NCBI RefSeq assembly: GCF_017306545.1
Contig: NZ_JAFKID010000021.1
Location: 1 to 64,000, forward strand
Length of the DNA stretch: 64,000 nt
Direction: 5' to 3'
Source of the DNA: Mesorhizobium sp.
Lineage (GTDB): Bacteria > Pseudomonadota > Alphaproteobacteria > Rhizobiales > Rhizobiaceae
The position numbers were made by a program, and so were the translations under genes. Of this stretch, positions 1 to 9,440 are shown piece after piece (within the stretch, counting starts at the first letter, position 1; each line of letters opens with the position of its first letter). The notes beneath the pieces were generated by a model. It was not told the origin of the DNA, made no database searches, and saw only the letters and a list, made by a program, of their open reading frames with translations.

Positions 1-204
1 GTACCCCCACCCTTGTTCCCTCCCCCCAAGGGGGAGGGAGACGCCGACGCCGCCGTTTCGTTCAAAATTGTCTGCGTTGGCGTGTCGTGGCAATGCCCTG
101 AAGTCCCCCTCCCCCTTGAGGGGAGGGGTTAGGGGTGGGGGTGCTGCGCCATATGCGATTTTCCTCCGCTTGAGGGGAGGGGTTAGGGGTGGGGGGACTG
201 ATTT
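1..204. repeat. GC-rich palindromic intergenic repeat, family 1 copy a, plus an extra half-arm
   Basis: The stretch has C-rich and G-rich arms (CCCCCACCC...CCCAAGGGGGAGGG and CCTCCCCCTTGAGGGGAGG) around a non-palindromic core at about 42-110. It is cut on the left by the window edge. The reverse complement is found almost unchanged at 4126-4290. A second copy of the right arm (TTGAGGGGAGGGG...GGGGTGGGG) follows at 174-204. It looks like a dispersed non-coding element, not a gene. Confidence 0.85.
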
Positions 205-311
205 GTCAGCAATGTGAAACATCGAGGGAGATTAGGAACTCCCGGCGGCGTTGCAAGGCTGACACTTGCGCCTATCCACGCTATATCGCGCCCGTAACCG
301 AGGATCGTGTC

Positions 312-611
312 ATGACCGGAACGGCAGAAGCGGCAAACCCCGTGACCGGCGACCTGCACCCCCGCCGCAAGAAGCTCCTGTTCCGCTCCTGGCATCGCGG
401 CATGCGCGAGATGGATTTCATCCTCGGCCGCTTCGCCGACGCCGAGATCGCCGGCTTGACCGGCGACGAACTCGACCAATATGAAAGGCTCCTCGACTTT
501 CCCGACGACCAGTTCTTCCTGCTGGTGACCGGCGACCTGCCGGTGCCGGCGCATCTGGACTGTCCGCTGCTCGACAGGATTTTGGCTTTCGGCCGGACAT
601 CTCAAATCTGA
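312..611 (+). CDS. sdhE: SdhE/YgfY-type FAD assembly factor (DUF339), 99 aa
   Basis: This small cytoplasmic protein matches the SdhE family, which promotes covalent flavinylation of the succinate dehydrogenase flavoprotein. The visible signature is RSWHRGMREMD near residues 26-36; the RGxxE core is the family's functional motif. The acidic, helical remainder (LTGDELDQYERLLDF) and the short length also fit. The ATG at 312 is chosen because homology starts here; the frame stays open upstream only through low-complexity repeat DNA. mfd begins 10 nt after the stop, an sdhE-mfd pairing familiar in rhizobia, so the two are probably co-transcribed. Confidence 0.9.
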   Translation: MTGTAEAANPVTGDLHPRRKKLLFRSWHRGMREMDFILGRFADAEIAGLTGDELDQYERLLDFPDDQFFLLVTGDLPVPAHLDCPLLDRILAFGRTSQI

Positions 612-621
612 AACCACGCAC

Positions 622-3600
622 ATGAAGCTCATTCCCTCCATCGGCCTGCCGAAAGGCCGCGCCGGCTCCTTCATCGTCGATGAGGTGGCAGACGGCTACG
701 AAGCCTTCGCGTTGGCCGCAATCGCCGGCGAGATCGCGCCCGACCGGCCGCTGGTCTTCGTCGCCCGCGACGGCCAGCGCTTGCCGGCCATCGTCGAGGC
801 GCTGGCCTTCGCCGCGCCCGACCTGCCGGTGCTGGAGCTTCCGGCATGGGACTGCCTGCCCTACGACCGCGTCTCGCCCGGCTCCGATGCGGCCGCACGC
901 CGGCTCGACGCGCTGGCCGGCATGGCGGCGTTGGCGAACAAGCCGCACCGCGCCGTCGTGCTCACCACCGCCAACGCGCTGTTGCAGCGCGTGCCGCCCG
1001 CAGCATCGATCGAAGCGCAGACCTTCCGGGCCAAGCCCGGCAACCAGATCGACATGAAGGTGCTGATTTCGCGGCTGGAAACCTCCGGTTTCGAGCGCGT
1101 GCCGACGGTGCGCGAGGTCGGCGAGTTCGCCGTGCGCGGCGGTATCCTCGACCTGTTCGTGCCGGGTGCGGAGGACGCGCTGAGGCTCGATTTCTTCGGC
1201 GACACGCTGGAGTCGATCCGCGCCTTCGATCCCGCCAGCCAGCGCACCACCGGCCAGCGCAACCAGCTTGTCCTGCAGGCGATGAGCGAGGTGGCGCTGA
1301 CGCCGGACACGATCAGCCGCTTCCGCCGCGCCTATATCGAGACGTTCGGCGCGCCCTCGCGCGACGATGCGCTCTATGCCGCGGTCAGCGAAGGCCGCCG
1401 CTTCGCCGGTATGGAGCATTGGCTGCCGTTCTTCTACGAGCGGCTGGAAACGGTGTTCGACTACCTGCCGGACGCGCCGGTCGTGTTCGACCATCTGGCG
1501 CACGAGGCGCTGGCCGAGCGCCGCAAGCTGATCCTCGACCACTTCGAGGCACGCCGCAACCAAGGCGCGCTCAAGGATGCCGTACCCTACAAGCCGGTCG
1601 CGCCGGACCTGCTCTACCTGTCACCCGAGGGCGTCAACGAGGCGACCGCCGGCCGCGAGGCCATTGAGCTGACGCCCTTCGCAGCACCCGAGGCGAGCGA
1701 CCGGAAGGTGTTCCATGCCGGCTCGCGAGCCGGCCGCAGCTTTGCCGAGGAGCGCGCCGACCCCAATGCCAACGTCTTCGAGACGGCGGTGAAGCACATC
1801 GCCGACGAGCGGGCGAAGAAGCGCCGCGTCGTCGTCGCCGGCTGGACCGACGGCTCGCTCGACCGGCTCGGCCAGATCCTTGCCGAACACCATCTCGGCA
1901 GGCTGAAGACCGTCGCCACGCTGGCCGATGTGGAGAGATTGGAAACGGGGCAGGCGGCCCTTGCCGTCCTGCCGCTGGAAACGGGTTTCGAGACGGACGG
2001 CCTCGTCGTCGTCGCCGAGCAGGACATCCTCGGCGACCGGCTGGTGCGCCGTGCCAAGAAGCGCAAGCGCGCCTCCGACTTCATCGCCGAGGCCGCCTCA
2101 CTGTCGGCCGGCGACATCGTCGTCCACGCCGACCACGGCATCGGCCGTTTCATCGGCCTGCGCACCATCGAGGCGGCAGGCGCGCCGCACGATTGCCTGG
2201 AAATCCACTATGCCGGCGACGACCGGCTGTTCCTGCCGGTGGAGAACATCGAGCTTCTGTCGCGCTACGGCTCGGATTCGGCCGAGGCGACGCTGGACAA
2301 ACTGGGCGGCGGTGCCTGGCAAGCGCGCAAGGCGCGGATGAAGAAGCGCCTGCTCGACATGGCGGGCCAGTTGATCCGCATTGCCGCCGAGCGGCAGATG
2401 CGCTCCGCCCCGACCATGATCCCGCAGGACGGCCTCTACGGCGAGTTCGCCGCCCGCTTCCCCTACGAGGAGACGGACGACCAGCAGAACGCCATCGATG
2501 CCGTCGCCGGCGATCTCTCGGCCGGCCGGCCGATGGACCGGCTGGTATGCGGCGACGTCGGCTTCGGCAAGACCGAAGTGGCGCTGCGCGCCGCCTTCGT
2601 CGCCGCCATGGAGGGCTTCCAAGTGGCGGTCGTGGTGCCGACCACGCTCCTGTCGCGCCAGCACTACAGGACCTTCAGGGAGCGTTTCGCCGGCCTGCCG
2701 GTGCGCGTTGCGCAGGCCTCGCGCATGGTCGGCGCCAAGGAGCTTGCACAGGTCAAGAAGGAGATCGCCGAAGGCACGGTCGATATCGTCGTCGGTACCC
2801 ATGCGCTGCTGGGTTCCTCGATCTCGTTCAAGCGCCTCGGCCTGCTGATCGTCGACGAGGAACAGCATTTCGGCGTCAAGCACAAGGAGCGGCTGAAGGA
2901 GCTGAAGTCGGACGTGCACGTGCTGACGCTGTCTGCCACGCCCATCCCGCGCACGCTGCAACTGGCGCTGACGGGCGTGCGCGAGCTTTCGCTGATCGCC
3001 ACGCCGCCGGTCGATCGCATGGCGGTGCGCACCTTCATCTCGCCCTTCGACCCACTGGTGATCCGCGAGACGCTGCTCAGGGAGCGCTATCGCGGCGGCC
3101 AGTCCTTCTATGTCGTGCCGCGCATCAGCGATCTTTCCGAAATCCACGATTTCCTCAAGGCGGAAGTGCCGGAACTGAAGGTCGGCGTCGCCCACGGCCA
3201 GATGCCGCCCGGCGAACTGGACGACATCATGAACGCCTTCTACGACGGCCAGTACGACGTGCTTTTGTCCACCACCATCGTGGAATCCGGCCTCGATATC
3301 CCGACCGCCAACACGCTGATCGTCCATCGCGCCGACATGTTCGGCCTGGCGCAGCTCTACCAGTTGCGCGGCCGCGTCGGTCGCTCGAAGCTGCGCGCCT
3401 ATGCCCTGTTCACGCTGCCGGCCAACAAGAAGCTGACCGATACGGCGGACCGCCGCCTCAAGGTGTTGCAATCGCTGGACACGCTGGGCGCCGGCTTCCA
3501 ATTGGCCAGCCACGACCTCGATATTCGCGGCGCCGGCAATCTTCTGGGCGAGGAACAGTCCGGCCACATCAAGGAGGTCGGCTTCGAGCTCTACCAGCAG

Positions 3601-4104
3601 ATGCTGGAGGAGGCGGTGGCCGAGGTGAAGGATTCGGGCGAGACGCAGGACAGCGGCTGGTCGCCGCAGATCGCCATCGGTACCGCCGTCATGATTCCCG
3701 AAAGCTACGTGCCCGACCTTCAGCTCAGGCTGGCGCTTTACCGCCGCATCGGCGACCTGGAGACGCCGGAGGAGATCGACGGCTTCGGCGCCGAGCTGAT
3801 CGACCGCTTCGGCCCGTTGCCGCAGGAGGTCAAGCATCTGTTGAAGATCGTCTTCATCAAGGCGCTGTGCCGCAAGGCCAATGTCGAGAAGCTGGACGCC
3901 GGGCCGAAGGGCGTCGTCATCCATTTCCGCAACAAGACCTTCGCCAACCCTGCCGGCCTGGTCAAATACATCGGCGACCAGGGCTCGTTGGCCAAGATCC
4001 GGGCGGATCATTCCATCGTTTTCATCCGCGACTGGCCGAATGCGGAAAAGCGCCTGTCCGGCTCCGCTGTGGTCATGACCCAACTGGCGAAGCTGGCGGA
4101 GTAG
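622..4104 (+). CDS. mfd: transcription-repair coupling factor Mfd, 1160 aa
   Basis: Mfd is a DNA translocase that removes RNA polymerase stalled at lesions and recruits UvrA. The order of regions fits the family: a UvrB-like N-terminal part, the RNA-polymerase-interacting domain around residues 490-560 (DIVVHADHGIGRFIGL), then two RecA-like motor domains. Walker A is GDVGFGKTE with its lysine near residue 650. Walker B is DEEQH near 744, and the later motif QLRGRVGRS is present. A TRCF C-terminal domain closes the protein. Length is typical (about 1150 aa). The gene sits with sdhE between two inverted repeats, and no intrinsic terminator other than the palindromic repeat at 4126-4290 follows it. 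Confidence 0.97.
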   Translation: MKLIPSIGLPKGRAGSFIVDEVADGYEAFALAAIAGEIAPDRPLVFVARDGQRLPAIVEALAFAAPDLPVLELPAWDCLPYDRVSPGSDAAARRLDALAGMAALANKPHRAVVLTTANALLQRVPPAASIEAQTFRAKPGNQIDMKVLISRLETSGFERVPTVREVGEFAVRGGILDLFVPGAEDALRLDFFGDTLESIRAFDPASQRTTGQRNQLVLQAMSEVALTPDTISRFRRAYIETFGAPSRDDALYAAVSEGRRFAGMEHWLPFFYERLETVFDYLPDAPVVFDHLAHEALAERRKLILDHFEARRNQGALKDAVPYKPVAPDLLYLSPEGVNEATAGREAIELTPFAAPEASDRKVFHAGSRAGRSFAEERADPNANVFETAVKHIADERAKKRRVVVAGWTDGSLDRLGQILAEHHLGRLKTVATLADVERLETGQAALAVLPLETGFETDGLVVVAEQDILGDRLVRRAKKRKRASDFIAEAASLSAGDIVVHADHGIGRFIGLRTIEAAGAPHDCLEIHYAGDDRLFLPVENIELLSRYGSDSAEATLDKLGGGAWQARKARMKKRLLDMAGQLIRIAAERQMRSAPTMIPQDGLYGEFAARFPYEETDDQQNAIDAVAGDLSAGRPMDRLVCGDVGFGKTEVALRAAFVAAMEGFQVAVVVPTTLLSRQHYRTFRERFAGLPVRVAQASRMVGAKELAQVKKEIAEGTVDIVVGTHALLGSSISFKRLGLLIVDEEQHFGVKHKERLKELKSDVHVLTLSATPIPRTLQLALTGVRELSLIATPPVDRMAVRTFISPFDPLVIRETLLRERYRGGQSFYVVPRISDLSEIHDFLKAEVPELKVGVAHGQMPPGELDDIMNAFYDGQYDVLLSTTIVESGLDIPTANTLIVHRADMFGLAQLYQLRGRVGRSKLRAYALFTLPANKKLTDTADRRLKVLQSLDTLGAGFQLASHDLDIRGAGNLLGEEQSGHIKEVGFELYQQMLEEAVAEVKDSGETQDSGWSPQIAIGTAVMIPESYVPDLQLRLALYRRIGDLETPEEIDGFGAELIDRFGPLPQEVKHLLKIVFIKALCRKANVEKLDAGPKGVVIHFRNKTFANPAGLVKYIGDQGSLAKIRADHSIVFIRDWPNAEKRLSGSAVVMTQLAKLAE

Positions 4105-4125
4105 GGTTCCTCGCCCCCGTAAAAG

Positions 4126-4290
4126 GGAGGAAAATCGCCTATGGCGCAGCACCCCCACCCCTAACCCCTCCCCTCAAGGGGGAGGGGGACTTCAGGGCAT
4201 TGCCACGACACGCCGACGCAGACAATTTTGAACGAAACGGCGGCGTCGGCGTCTCCCTCCCCCTTGAGGGGAGGGAACAAGGGCGGGGGT
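4126..4290. repeat. palindromic intergenic repeat, family 1 copy b (inverted relative to copy a)
   Basis: This is nearly the exact reverse complement of positions 2-172, including the core (GACAATTTTGAACGAAACGG here) and 13 bases beyond the arm (GGAGGAAAATCGC). The arms can fold into GC-rich hairpins, so the element may also act as a transcript end between the convergent genes mfd and the FrnE-like gene. Confidence 0.85.
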
Positions 4291-4320
4291 GCTGCGCCAT
4301 ATGCGATAGCCCTGCCGTAA

Positions 4321-4338
4321 ACGGGGAGAAGGAAGATC
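4321..4338. repeat. fragment of palindromic repeat family 2
   Basis: ACGGGGAGAAGGAAGATC matches the right end of the complete family 2 element at 52053-52188. As there, the element abuts the 3' end of a gene: here the FrnE-like stop codon, read on the minus strand. Confidence 0.6.
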
Positions 4339-5012
4339 TACCCCGCTCCCAGTTCCCCCTTCGCCTTCGCCGCCGCGATCTGCCGGATGGCGTCGGCCAG
4401 CACCGCCGTCTCCTGCGCGCCCATGACGGCGTATTTCCCCTCCAGCAGGAAGCAGGGAACGCCGGTGATGCCCATCTGCGCAGCGGTGTTGATCTCGGCG
4501 CGCACGGCATCGGCGTCGGCGTCGGTCGGCAGAAGCGTCTCGACCACGGCGGTGTCCATCCCGGCGGCCTTTGCTGCCTCGACCAGTACGCCGGCGTCGC
4601 CGGTATTCTCGCCGCGCTCGAAATAGCGGCTGAACAGGTCTTCGACGAGCCTGTTCTGCACGGCCGCACCCATCGTGCCGGCCCAGCGGATGACGCGGTG
4701 GGCATCGAGCGTGTTGGGGGAAACGCCGATGGCGTCGAAATCGAAGGATATGCCTTCGGCGGCGCCGAGCGAGACGAGGTTGGTATGGATCTGATGCAGC
4801 CGGTCGCCGTCGCCGAACTTGGCGCGCATGTATTCCTTGCGGTCCTTGCCTTCCGGCGGAATGGTCGGATCGAGCTGGAACGGCCGCCAGCGCACCGTCA
4901 CGTCGATATCCTTGATCGAGGCGATGGCCGCCCTGAGGCGCTTCTCGCCGAGGAAGCACCAGGGGCATACGACATCGGAGACGACGTCGATGCTGATCGA
5001 AGTGTCGCTCAT
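4338..5012 (-). CDS. FrnE-like DsbA-family oxidoreductase, 224 aa
   Basis: This is a thioredoxin-fold protein of the FrnE / 2-hydroxychromene-2-carboxylate isomerase group of the DsbA superfamily. The CPWC redox motif is at residues 16-19, and the cis-proline loop (GVPCFLLEGKY) lies near 160-170. There is no signal peptide, so it is expected in the cytoplasm, where FrnE proteins act as polyselenide- or thiol-handling oxidoreductases. The ATG at 5012 is preferred; the open frame upstream gives no recognisable sequence. It follows the solute-binding protein gene by 25 nt on the same strand and may share its transcript. Substrate unknown. Confidence 0.88.
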   Translation of the reverse strand: MSDTSISIDVVSDVVCPWCFLGEKRLRAAIASIKDIDVTVRWRPFQLDPTIPPEGKDRKEYMRAKFGDGDRLHQIHTNLVSLGAAEGISFDFDAIGVSPNTLDAHRVIRWAGTMGAAVQNRLVEDLFSRYFERGENTGDAGVLVEAAKAAGMDTAVVETLLPTDADADAVRAEINTAAQMGITGVPCFLLEGKYAVMGAQETAVLADAIRQIAAAKAKGELGAG

Positions 5013-5037
5013 GCGCCTGTCCTTTCGCCGTTCGCGG

Positions 5038-6852
5038 TCAGTTCGCCTTTCGCCACCAGGTCGGCAACTGGTAGCCGTAGAGCGAGGTCTTTTCAGGATG
5101 GGCCAGATAGGCCCAGTAGGCAATCCACTGCTCGGTGTTGTGCTGCATCGGCACCATGTAGTTGCCGGAGATCAAAAGCCGGTCGAGCACCCTGACGGCG
5201 GCGACGAAATCGTCCTTCGTGCGTGCGTTGAGGATGGCCGTAATCGCCGCGTCGACCGCCGGATCGGCGACGCCGGCCAGGTTGAACGAGCCCTCGACAT
5301 TGGCCGAGCCGGAACTCCAGCGGTTGATGAGCTCGATGCCCGGCGACAGCGTGTTGGTGAAGCCGGTCGAGCCGATCAGCATGTCGAAGTCGAAACGCTG
5401 CTTGCGCGACTGGATCTGGTCGCCGTCGAGCGTGCGGATCGTCACGGCGATGCCGAGCTTGGCCAGGGTGCGCTGGTAGAGCGCCGCCAGCCGCTCCTCC
5501 TCCTGGCTGGAGGTGAGGATTTCGAAACTGAATGGTTGGCCTTGCGGGTCGAGCATCTGCCCGCCCTCGATATGATAGCCATCGGCCTTGAGCACGTCAT
5601 AGGCGGCTTTCAGCACCTTGCGGTCCTGGCCGGACCCGTCCGTCACCGGCGGCCGCCATGTGCCGTCCATGACGTCGGGCGGCACGCGGCCGGGAAAGGG
5701 CGCCAGCAGCGCCTTTTCCTTTTCGCTCGCCGGATGGCCGAGGGCGGAAAGCTCGGACCCTTGCCAGTAGCTCATGGTGCGGGTGTATTTGCCGCCGAAC
5801 AGATTCTTGTTGGCCCATTCGAAATCGTAGAGCATGCCGAGCGCGCGCCGCACCGCCGGATCGGCGAATTTTTTCAGGCGCGTATTGAACAGGAAGCCCG
5901 TCACCACCGGCGGAATGCCGGACTGGAAGGTTTCCTGCTTGACCTTGCCTTCCTTGTAGGCCGGGAAATCCAGGTCGCGCTCGCGCTTGACCGGGTCCGT
6001 CTCGGTGTCGATGGCGCACAGGCCCTTCTTGAAAGCCTCCGTCATCGCATTGGCGTTGAGAAAGTACTGGATGGTGATCTGGTCGTAATTGTCGAAGCCG
6101 CGCTTGGCGGGCACGTCCTTGCCCCAATAGTCGGGATTGCGCTTGAAGACGATGCGGTCGCCGGGCTTCACTTCGGCAATGGTGTAGGGGCCGGAGCCGA
6201 TGACGGGCTTCAGCGTCGTCCGGTCGAACGTTTCCTTGTCGAAGGCGTGTTTCGGAATGATCGGCGTCATCGCGATGATGAGCGGAAACTCGCGGTCCGC
6301 CTCGTCGTTGAAGGTGAACTTGACGCTGCGCGCGCCGGTCTTTTCCAGCTTCGCCACCTTCTTCATGCGGTCGGAATAGGGGGGGCGGCCCTTTTCGGTG
6401 AAGGTGTCGTAGGTAAACAGCACGTCCTCCGGCGTCACCGGTTGGCCGTCCGACCATTTCGCCTTCGGATCGAGGTGGAACTCGATCCATTTGCGGTCCG
6501 GGTCCATCTCCACGTCGTTTGCCAAGAGGCCGTAGAGGCCGAACGCCTCGTCGTAGTTGCGCGCCATCAGCGGCTCGAAGACGAGGTTGCCGTAGATGGT
6601 GTCGATCACCCCGCGCGCGGTGGTGCGCAGGCTCTTGATGATGAACGGATTGAGGTTGTCGAAAGTGCCGACCACGCAATAGGTGATCGCTCCGCCCTTG
6701 GGCGCGTCGGGGTTCACGTAGGTGAAATGGCTGAAGTCCGCCGGTAGCGCCGGCTCGCCCTGCATGGCGATGCCGTGCGCTGCCCTTGCCGGGACCGTTG
6801 CGAGGGCGGCGAACAGGAAGGCGGCCGCCAACCGGGAAAGGATACGGCTCAT
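5038..6852 (-). CDS. YejA-type extracellular solute-binding protein (SBP_bac_5), 604 aa
   Basis: The protein begins with a signal peptide (positive start, then LAAAFLFAALATVPARA) and continues as a family 5 binding protein of the peptide class. AMQGEPALPADFSHFTYVNP and DAPKGG are typical of YejA-like proteins, which deliver oligopeptides or murein peptides to Yej-type importers. The length fits. No permease or ATPase gene adjoins it, so it must work with a transporter encoded elsewhere or be an orphan paralogue. The downstream gene on the same strand is the FrnE-like protein. The divergent ialB lies 220 nt away, and that gap must hold both promoters. Confidence 0.9.
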   Translation of the reverse strand: MSRILSRLAAAFLFAALATVPARAAHGIAMQGEPALPADFSHFTYVNPDAPKGGAITYCVVGTFDNLNPFIIKSLRTTARGVIDTIYGNLVFEPLMARNYDEAFGLYGLLANDVEMDPDRKWIEFHLDPKAKWSDGQPVTPEDVLFTYDTFTEKGRPPYSDRMKKVAKLEKTGARSVKFTFNDEADREFPLIIAMTPIIPKHAFDKETFDRTTLKPVIGSGPYTIAEVKPGDRIVFKRNPDYWGKDVPAKRGFDNYDQITIQYFLNANAMTEAFKKGLCAIDTETDPVKRERDLDFPAYKEGKVKQETFQSGIPPVVTGFLFNTRLKKFADPAVRRALGMLYDFEWANKNLFGGKYTRTMSYWQGSELSALGHPASEKEKALLAPFPGRVPPDVMDGTWRPPVTDGSGQDRKVLKAAYDVLKADGYHIEGGQMLDPQGQPFSFEILTSSQEEERLAALYQRTLAKLGIAVTIRTLDGDQIQSRKQRFDFDMLIGSTGFTNTLSPGIELINRWSSGSANVEGSFNLAGVADPAVDAAITAILNARTKDDFVAAVRVLDRLLISGNYMVPMQHNTEQWIAYWAYLAHPEKTSLYGYQLPTWWRKAN

Positions 6853-7072
6853 CGCCGGTCAACCTCGATGCTGTGACTGTGATTCGGCCTCGAAACTAGC
6901 ATGTGCGGCGCCGTCTGCCTGCGCCGAAGAAATCCGGGCGATGGGCTGGATTCGAGCGTGCGGGCGGTGTAACACGCCGCGCAAGTCATTCTGTTGCCTC
7001 ATTTCGGCAAGAGGTAGCACGTCACGTGGCGTGAAGAAGCCGGCACCGGATCATTTCAGAGGATTGCACCAT

Positions 7073-7699
7073 ATGACGAGCCTGAACAGCAACGCATTCC
7101 GCCTTTCGCTCGTGGCAGCCGGCGTGGCTGGCGTGCTTTGCGCGGCCGTTCCGTCCGCTTCGGCTCAGCAGCAGCAGATTCCGCAAGGCTGGTTCAAGGC
7201 CTGCACCAAGCAGGAAGACGTCGATATCTGCAACGTGCAGAACATCACCACCGCCGGCAACGGCCAGCTCATCACCGGCGTCAGCCTGATCGACCTGCGC
7301 GGCAAGGTGAACCGCAAGGTGTTCCAGGTCACGGTGCCGACCGGCCGTCTCGTTCCTCCCGGAATCGGCTTGCAGATCGACGGCGGCAAGACGCAGAAGC
7401 TCGATTATGTCATCTGCTTCCCCGATCGCTGTGTGGCTGAAGTGCCGCTGACCGACCAGCTCGTCACCTCCTTCAAGAAGGGCCAGCAGATCACGCTGAC
7501 CTCGGTCAATTTCCAGAATCAGCCCAACCCGATCAAGATCGCGCTGACCGGTTTCAGCGAGGCCTTCGACGGCCCGGCCATGAAGCAGTCCGACATCGAG
7601 GACCGCCAGAAGAAGTTGCAGGACTTCGTTGCCAAGAACAACGAGGACTTCGCCAAGAAGCTCAAGGAAGAGCAGGACAAGGCCAAGGCCGGCAACTGA
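7073..7699 (+). CDS. invasion-associated locus B (IalB) family protein, 208 aa
   Basis: This is a secreted or periplasmic protein with a clear signal peptide (LSLVAAGVAGVLCAAVPSASA) and the IalB fold sequence GWFKACTKQEDVDICN near residue 39. The two cysteine pairs typical of the family are visible (C..KQED..C and C-FPDRC). IalB was named in Bartonella for its link to erythrocyte invasion. In free-living and symbiotic rhizobia the family is common and its role is not settled. The C-terminal 40 residues are lysine- and glutamate-rich and probably helical. The ATG at 7073 has an AGAGGA ribosome site; the upstream extension of the frame is not supported. A terminator follows. Confidence 0.9.
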   Translation: MTSLNSNAFRLSLVAAGVAGVLCAAVPSASAQQQQIPQGWFKACTKQEDVDICNVQNITTAGNGQLITGVSLIDLRGKVNRKVFQVTVPTGRLVPPGIGLQIDGGKTQKLDYVICFPDRCVAEVPLTDQLVTSFKKGQQITLTSVNFQNQPNPIKIALTGFSEAFDGPAMKQSDIEDRQKKLQDFVAKNNEDFAKKLKEEQDKAKAGN

Positions 7700-7742
7700 T
7701 TCCGGCCGCTGCCGGTTCTGCGGCTGTTTGAAACTGTATGGG

Positions 7743-7774
7743 AAAAAGGCTCCGGTTCGCGCCGGGGCCTTTTT
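7743..7774 (+). terminator. intrinsic terminator after ialB
   Basis: AAAAAGGC (7743-7750) pairs with GCCTTTTT (7767-7774). CCGG/CCGG pairing sits inside, and the 3' arm ends in a T run. Confidence 0.85.
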
Positions 7775-7948
7775 CGTCGGCGCTGGAGCGCTTCCGCGTT
7801 TGTCGGATTCGTCCGCTTAATCTTTCTGACCAAGCCGCATTCCGCACTGAAAATCGCAGCGAAGGCGCATGCCTCCTGACGTCCTGCGTCAGCAGACCCG
7901 CGGCGCGGCGTTGTCTCGGGCAGCAGCATACCCCATAAGCGCGTCGGC

Positions 7949-9328
7949 ATGGATCAACCGCCGACAAAATCCCGGACATTCGCACGCGCCGTCGCCATTA
8001 CCAGCCTTGGCTTCCTGGTCGTTCAGCTCGATGTCTCCATCGTCAATGTCGCGCTGGCTCGCATCGGTGCGGCACTTGCGACCGATCTTTCCAGCCTGCA
8101 ATGGACGGTCGACGGTTACACGCTGGCTTTTGCCGCGCTGCTGCTCTCGGCAGGCGCCCTGGGCGACAGGATCGGCGCGCGGCGCGTTTTTCTATACGGC
8201 ATGGCCGTCTTCACGGCGGCATCGTTCGGCTGCGGGTTGGCGCGAGGGCCCGCCGTCCTGATTGCCGCGCGGGTGGTGCAGGGCGTCGGCGCGGCCATGC
8301 TGATGCCGTGTTCGTTGGCGCTGCTGAGTTTTGCCAGCGGCGGGCGAGGGGACCTCAAGGCCAAAGGCATTGCCATCTGGACGGCGGCGGGCGGTGTGGC
8401 GTTGGCGGCCGGTCCGGTCCTCGGCGGCATCATGGTCGAGCATCTCGGCTGGCAGAGCATCTTCTTCATCAACATCCCGATCGGCATGGCCGCCATCGTG
8501 TTGGCGCGCGCTTATCTGGAGGAAACGCCGGTCAAGACGGAAAAGGCGCCGTTCGATCTGTGGGGCCAGTTGTTGGCGGTCGCGGCACCGCTGCTGCTGA
8601 CGGCGGCCATTATCGAAGGTGGCGCAGGGGGCTGGGCCTCGCCCTTCATGCTTTTTGGCCTGCCGGCGGCCGCTTGCGCGCTGATCGCCTTCATCGTTGT
8701 GGAGCGCCGGCATCGAGCGCCGCTTCTTCCGATGTCGCTGTTTGCCGAGCCGGGATTTTCTGTGGCCAATTTCATCGGCCTGGTATTCAATTTCACCACC
8801 TACGGGATGATTTTCGCCCTGAGCTTCTATTTCCAGCAGACCCTGCACTATTCGCCGTCGCTGACCGGCCTGGCCTTCGCGCCGTTTCTCGGCGTCATCA
8901 TCGTCTCGAACGTCGTCTCCGGCCCGGTGATCGCAGCGAACGGCGTCAGGTTGCCGCTTTTATGCGGCCTTGGCATCGGCGCCGTCGGGTTTCTGCTGCT
9001 GGTGCCGATCGATGCGGATACGACATATGCCGGCCTGGTCTGGCGCCTCGTCCTGCTGCTTGGCGGCACCAGCTTCGCCGTGCCGGCGATGACCACGGCG
9101 GTCTTGTCGAGCGCGCCGCACAGCATGGCAGGCGCGGCATCCGGAGCACTCAACACCATCCGTCAAAGTGCCGGGGCGATCGGCGTCGCCGTCTTCGGTT
9201 CCCTGATGTCGATCGGCATCGTGCCGGGAATGCGGGTTTCGTTCGCGCTTTCGGCCGCGCTGCTCGCGCTGGCCCTGGCGGCAACGCTGGTCTACCTGCC
9301 GCGTATCCGCAAGCAGCCTCCGGCCTGA
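7949..9328 (+). CDS. MFS drug exporter, DHA2 (EmrB/QacA) type, 459 aa
   Basis: This is an integral inner-membrane proton antiporter of the 14-TM DHA2 class. The TM1 motif QLDVSIVNVALARIG (near residue 26) and the following LQWTVDGYTLAFAALLL are diagnostic. The loop motif GDRIGARRVF and the motif C region near QGVGAAMLMP are also present. Hydrophobic segments continue to the C-terminus. Known relatives export drugs, dyes or toxic metabolites; nothing nearby indicates a particular substrate, and no regulator gene adjoins it. It is a monocistron bounded by terminators on both sides. Confidence 0.92.
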   Translation: MDQPPTKSRTFARAVAITSLGFLVVQLDVSIVNVALARIGAALATDLSSLQWTVDGYTLAFAALLLSAGALGDRIGARRVFLYGMAVFTAASFGCGLARGPAVLIAARVVQGVGAAMLMPCSLALLSFASGGRGDLKAKGIAIWTAAGGVALAAGPVLGGIMVEHLGWQSIFFINIPIGMAAIVLARAYLEETPVKTEKAPFDLWGQLLAVAAPLLLTAAIIEGGAGGWASPFMLFGLPAAACALIAFIVVERRHRAPLLPMSLFAEPGFSVANFIGLVFNFTTYGMIFALSFYFQQTLHYSPSLTGLAFAPFLGVIIVSNVVSGPVIAANGVRLPLLCGLGIGAVGFLLLVPIDADTTYAGLVWRLVLLLGGTSFAVPAMTTAVLSSAPHSMAGAASGALNTIRQSAGAIGVAVFGSLMSIGIVPGMRVSFALSAALLALALAATLVYLPRIRKQPPA

Positions 9329-9352
9329 ACGGATACTTTAGGCCCGAAAGGA

Positions 9353-9376
9353 AAAGGCCGCCCGAAGGCGGCCTTT
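9353..9376. terminator. bidirectional terminator between MFS gene and rpsI
   Basis: AAAGGCCGCC (9353-9362), loop CGAA, then GGCGGCCTTT (9367-9376). The stem ends in A/T runs on both strands and serves the convergent MFS and rplM-rpsI transcripts. Confidence 0.85.
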
Positions 9377-9440
9377 CGATTTGTGAAGTCCTGGAGGTAC
9401 TGCCCCTTCGCTTCGGCTCGGCCTTGCGACCGAGCGAAAC

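Noticed and set aside
1..204. CRISPR array or insertion-sequence end
   Set aside because: Arms occur once or twice with no regular spacers, and no transposase gene or direct target duplication is seen.
2193..5195. A 1000-codon open frame on the plus strand across mfd and the following gene
   Set aside because: It is in a different frame inside mfd, arginine- and proline-rich low-complexity sequence, and runs antisense through the FrnE-like gene; a by-product of high GC.
4819..6747. Long plus-strand open frame opposite the YejA-type gene
   Set aside because: The minus-strand protein has a signal peptide and clear family motifs; this frame is its antisense shadow.
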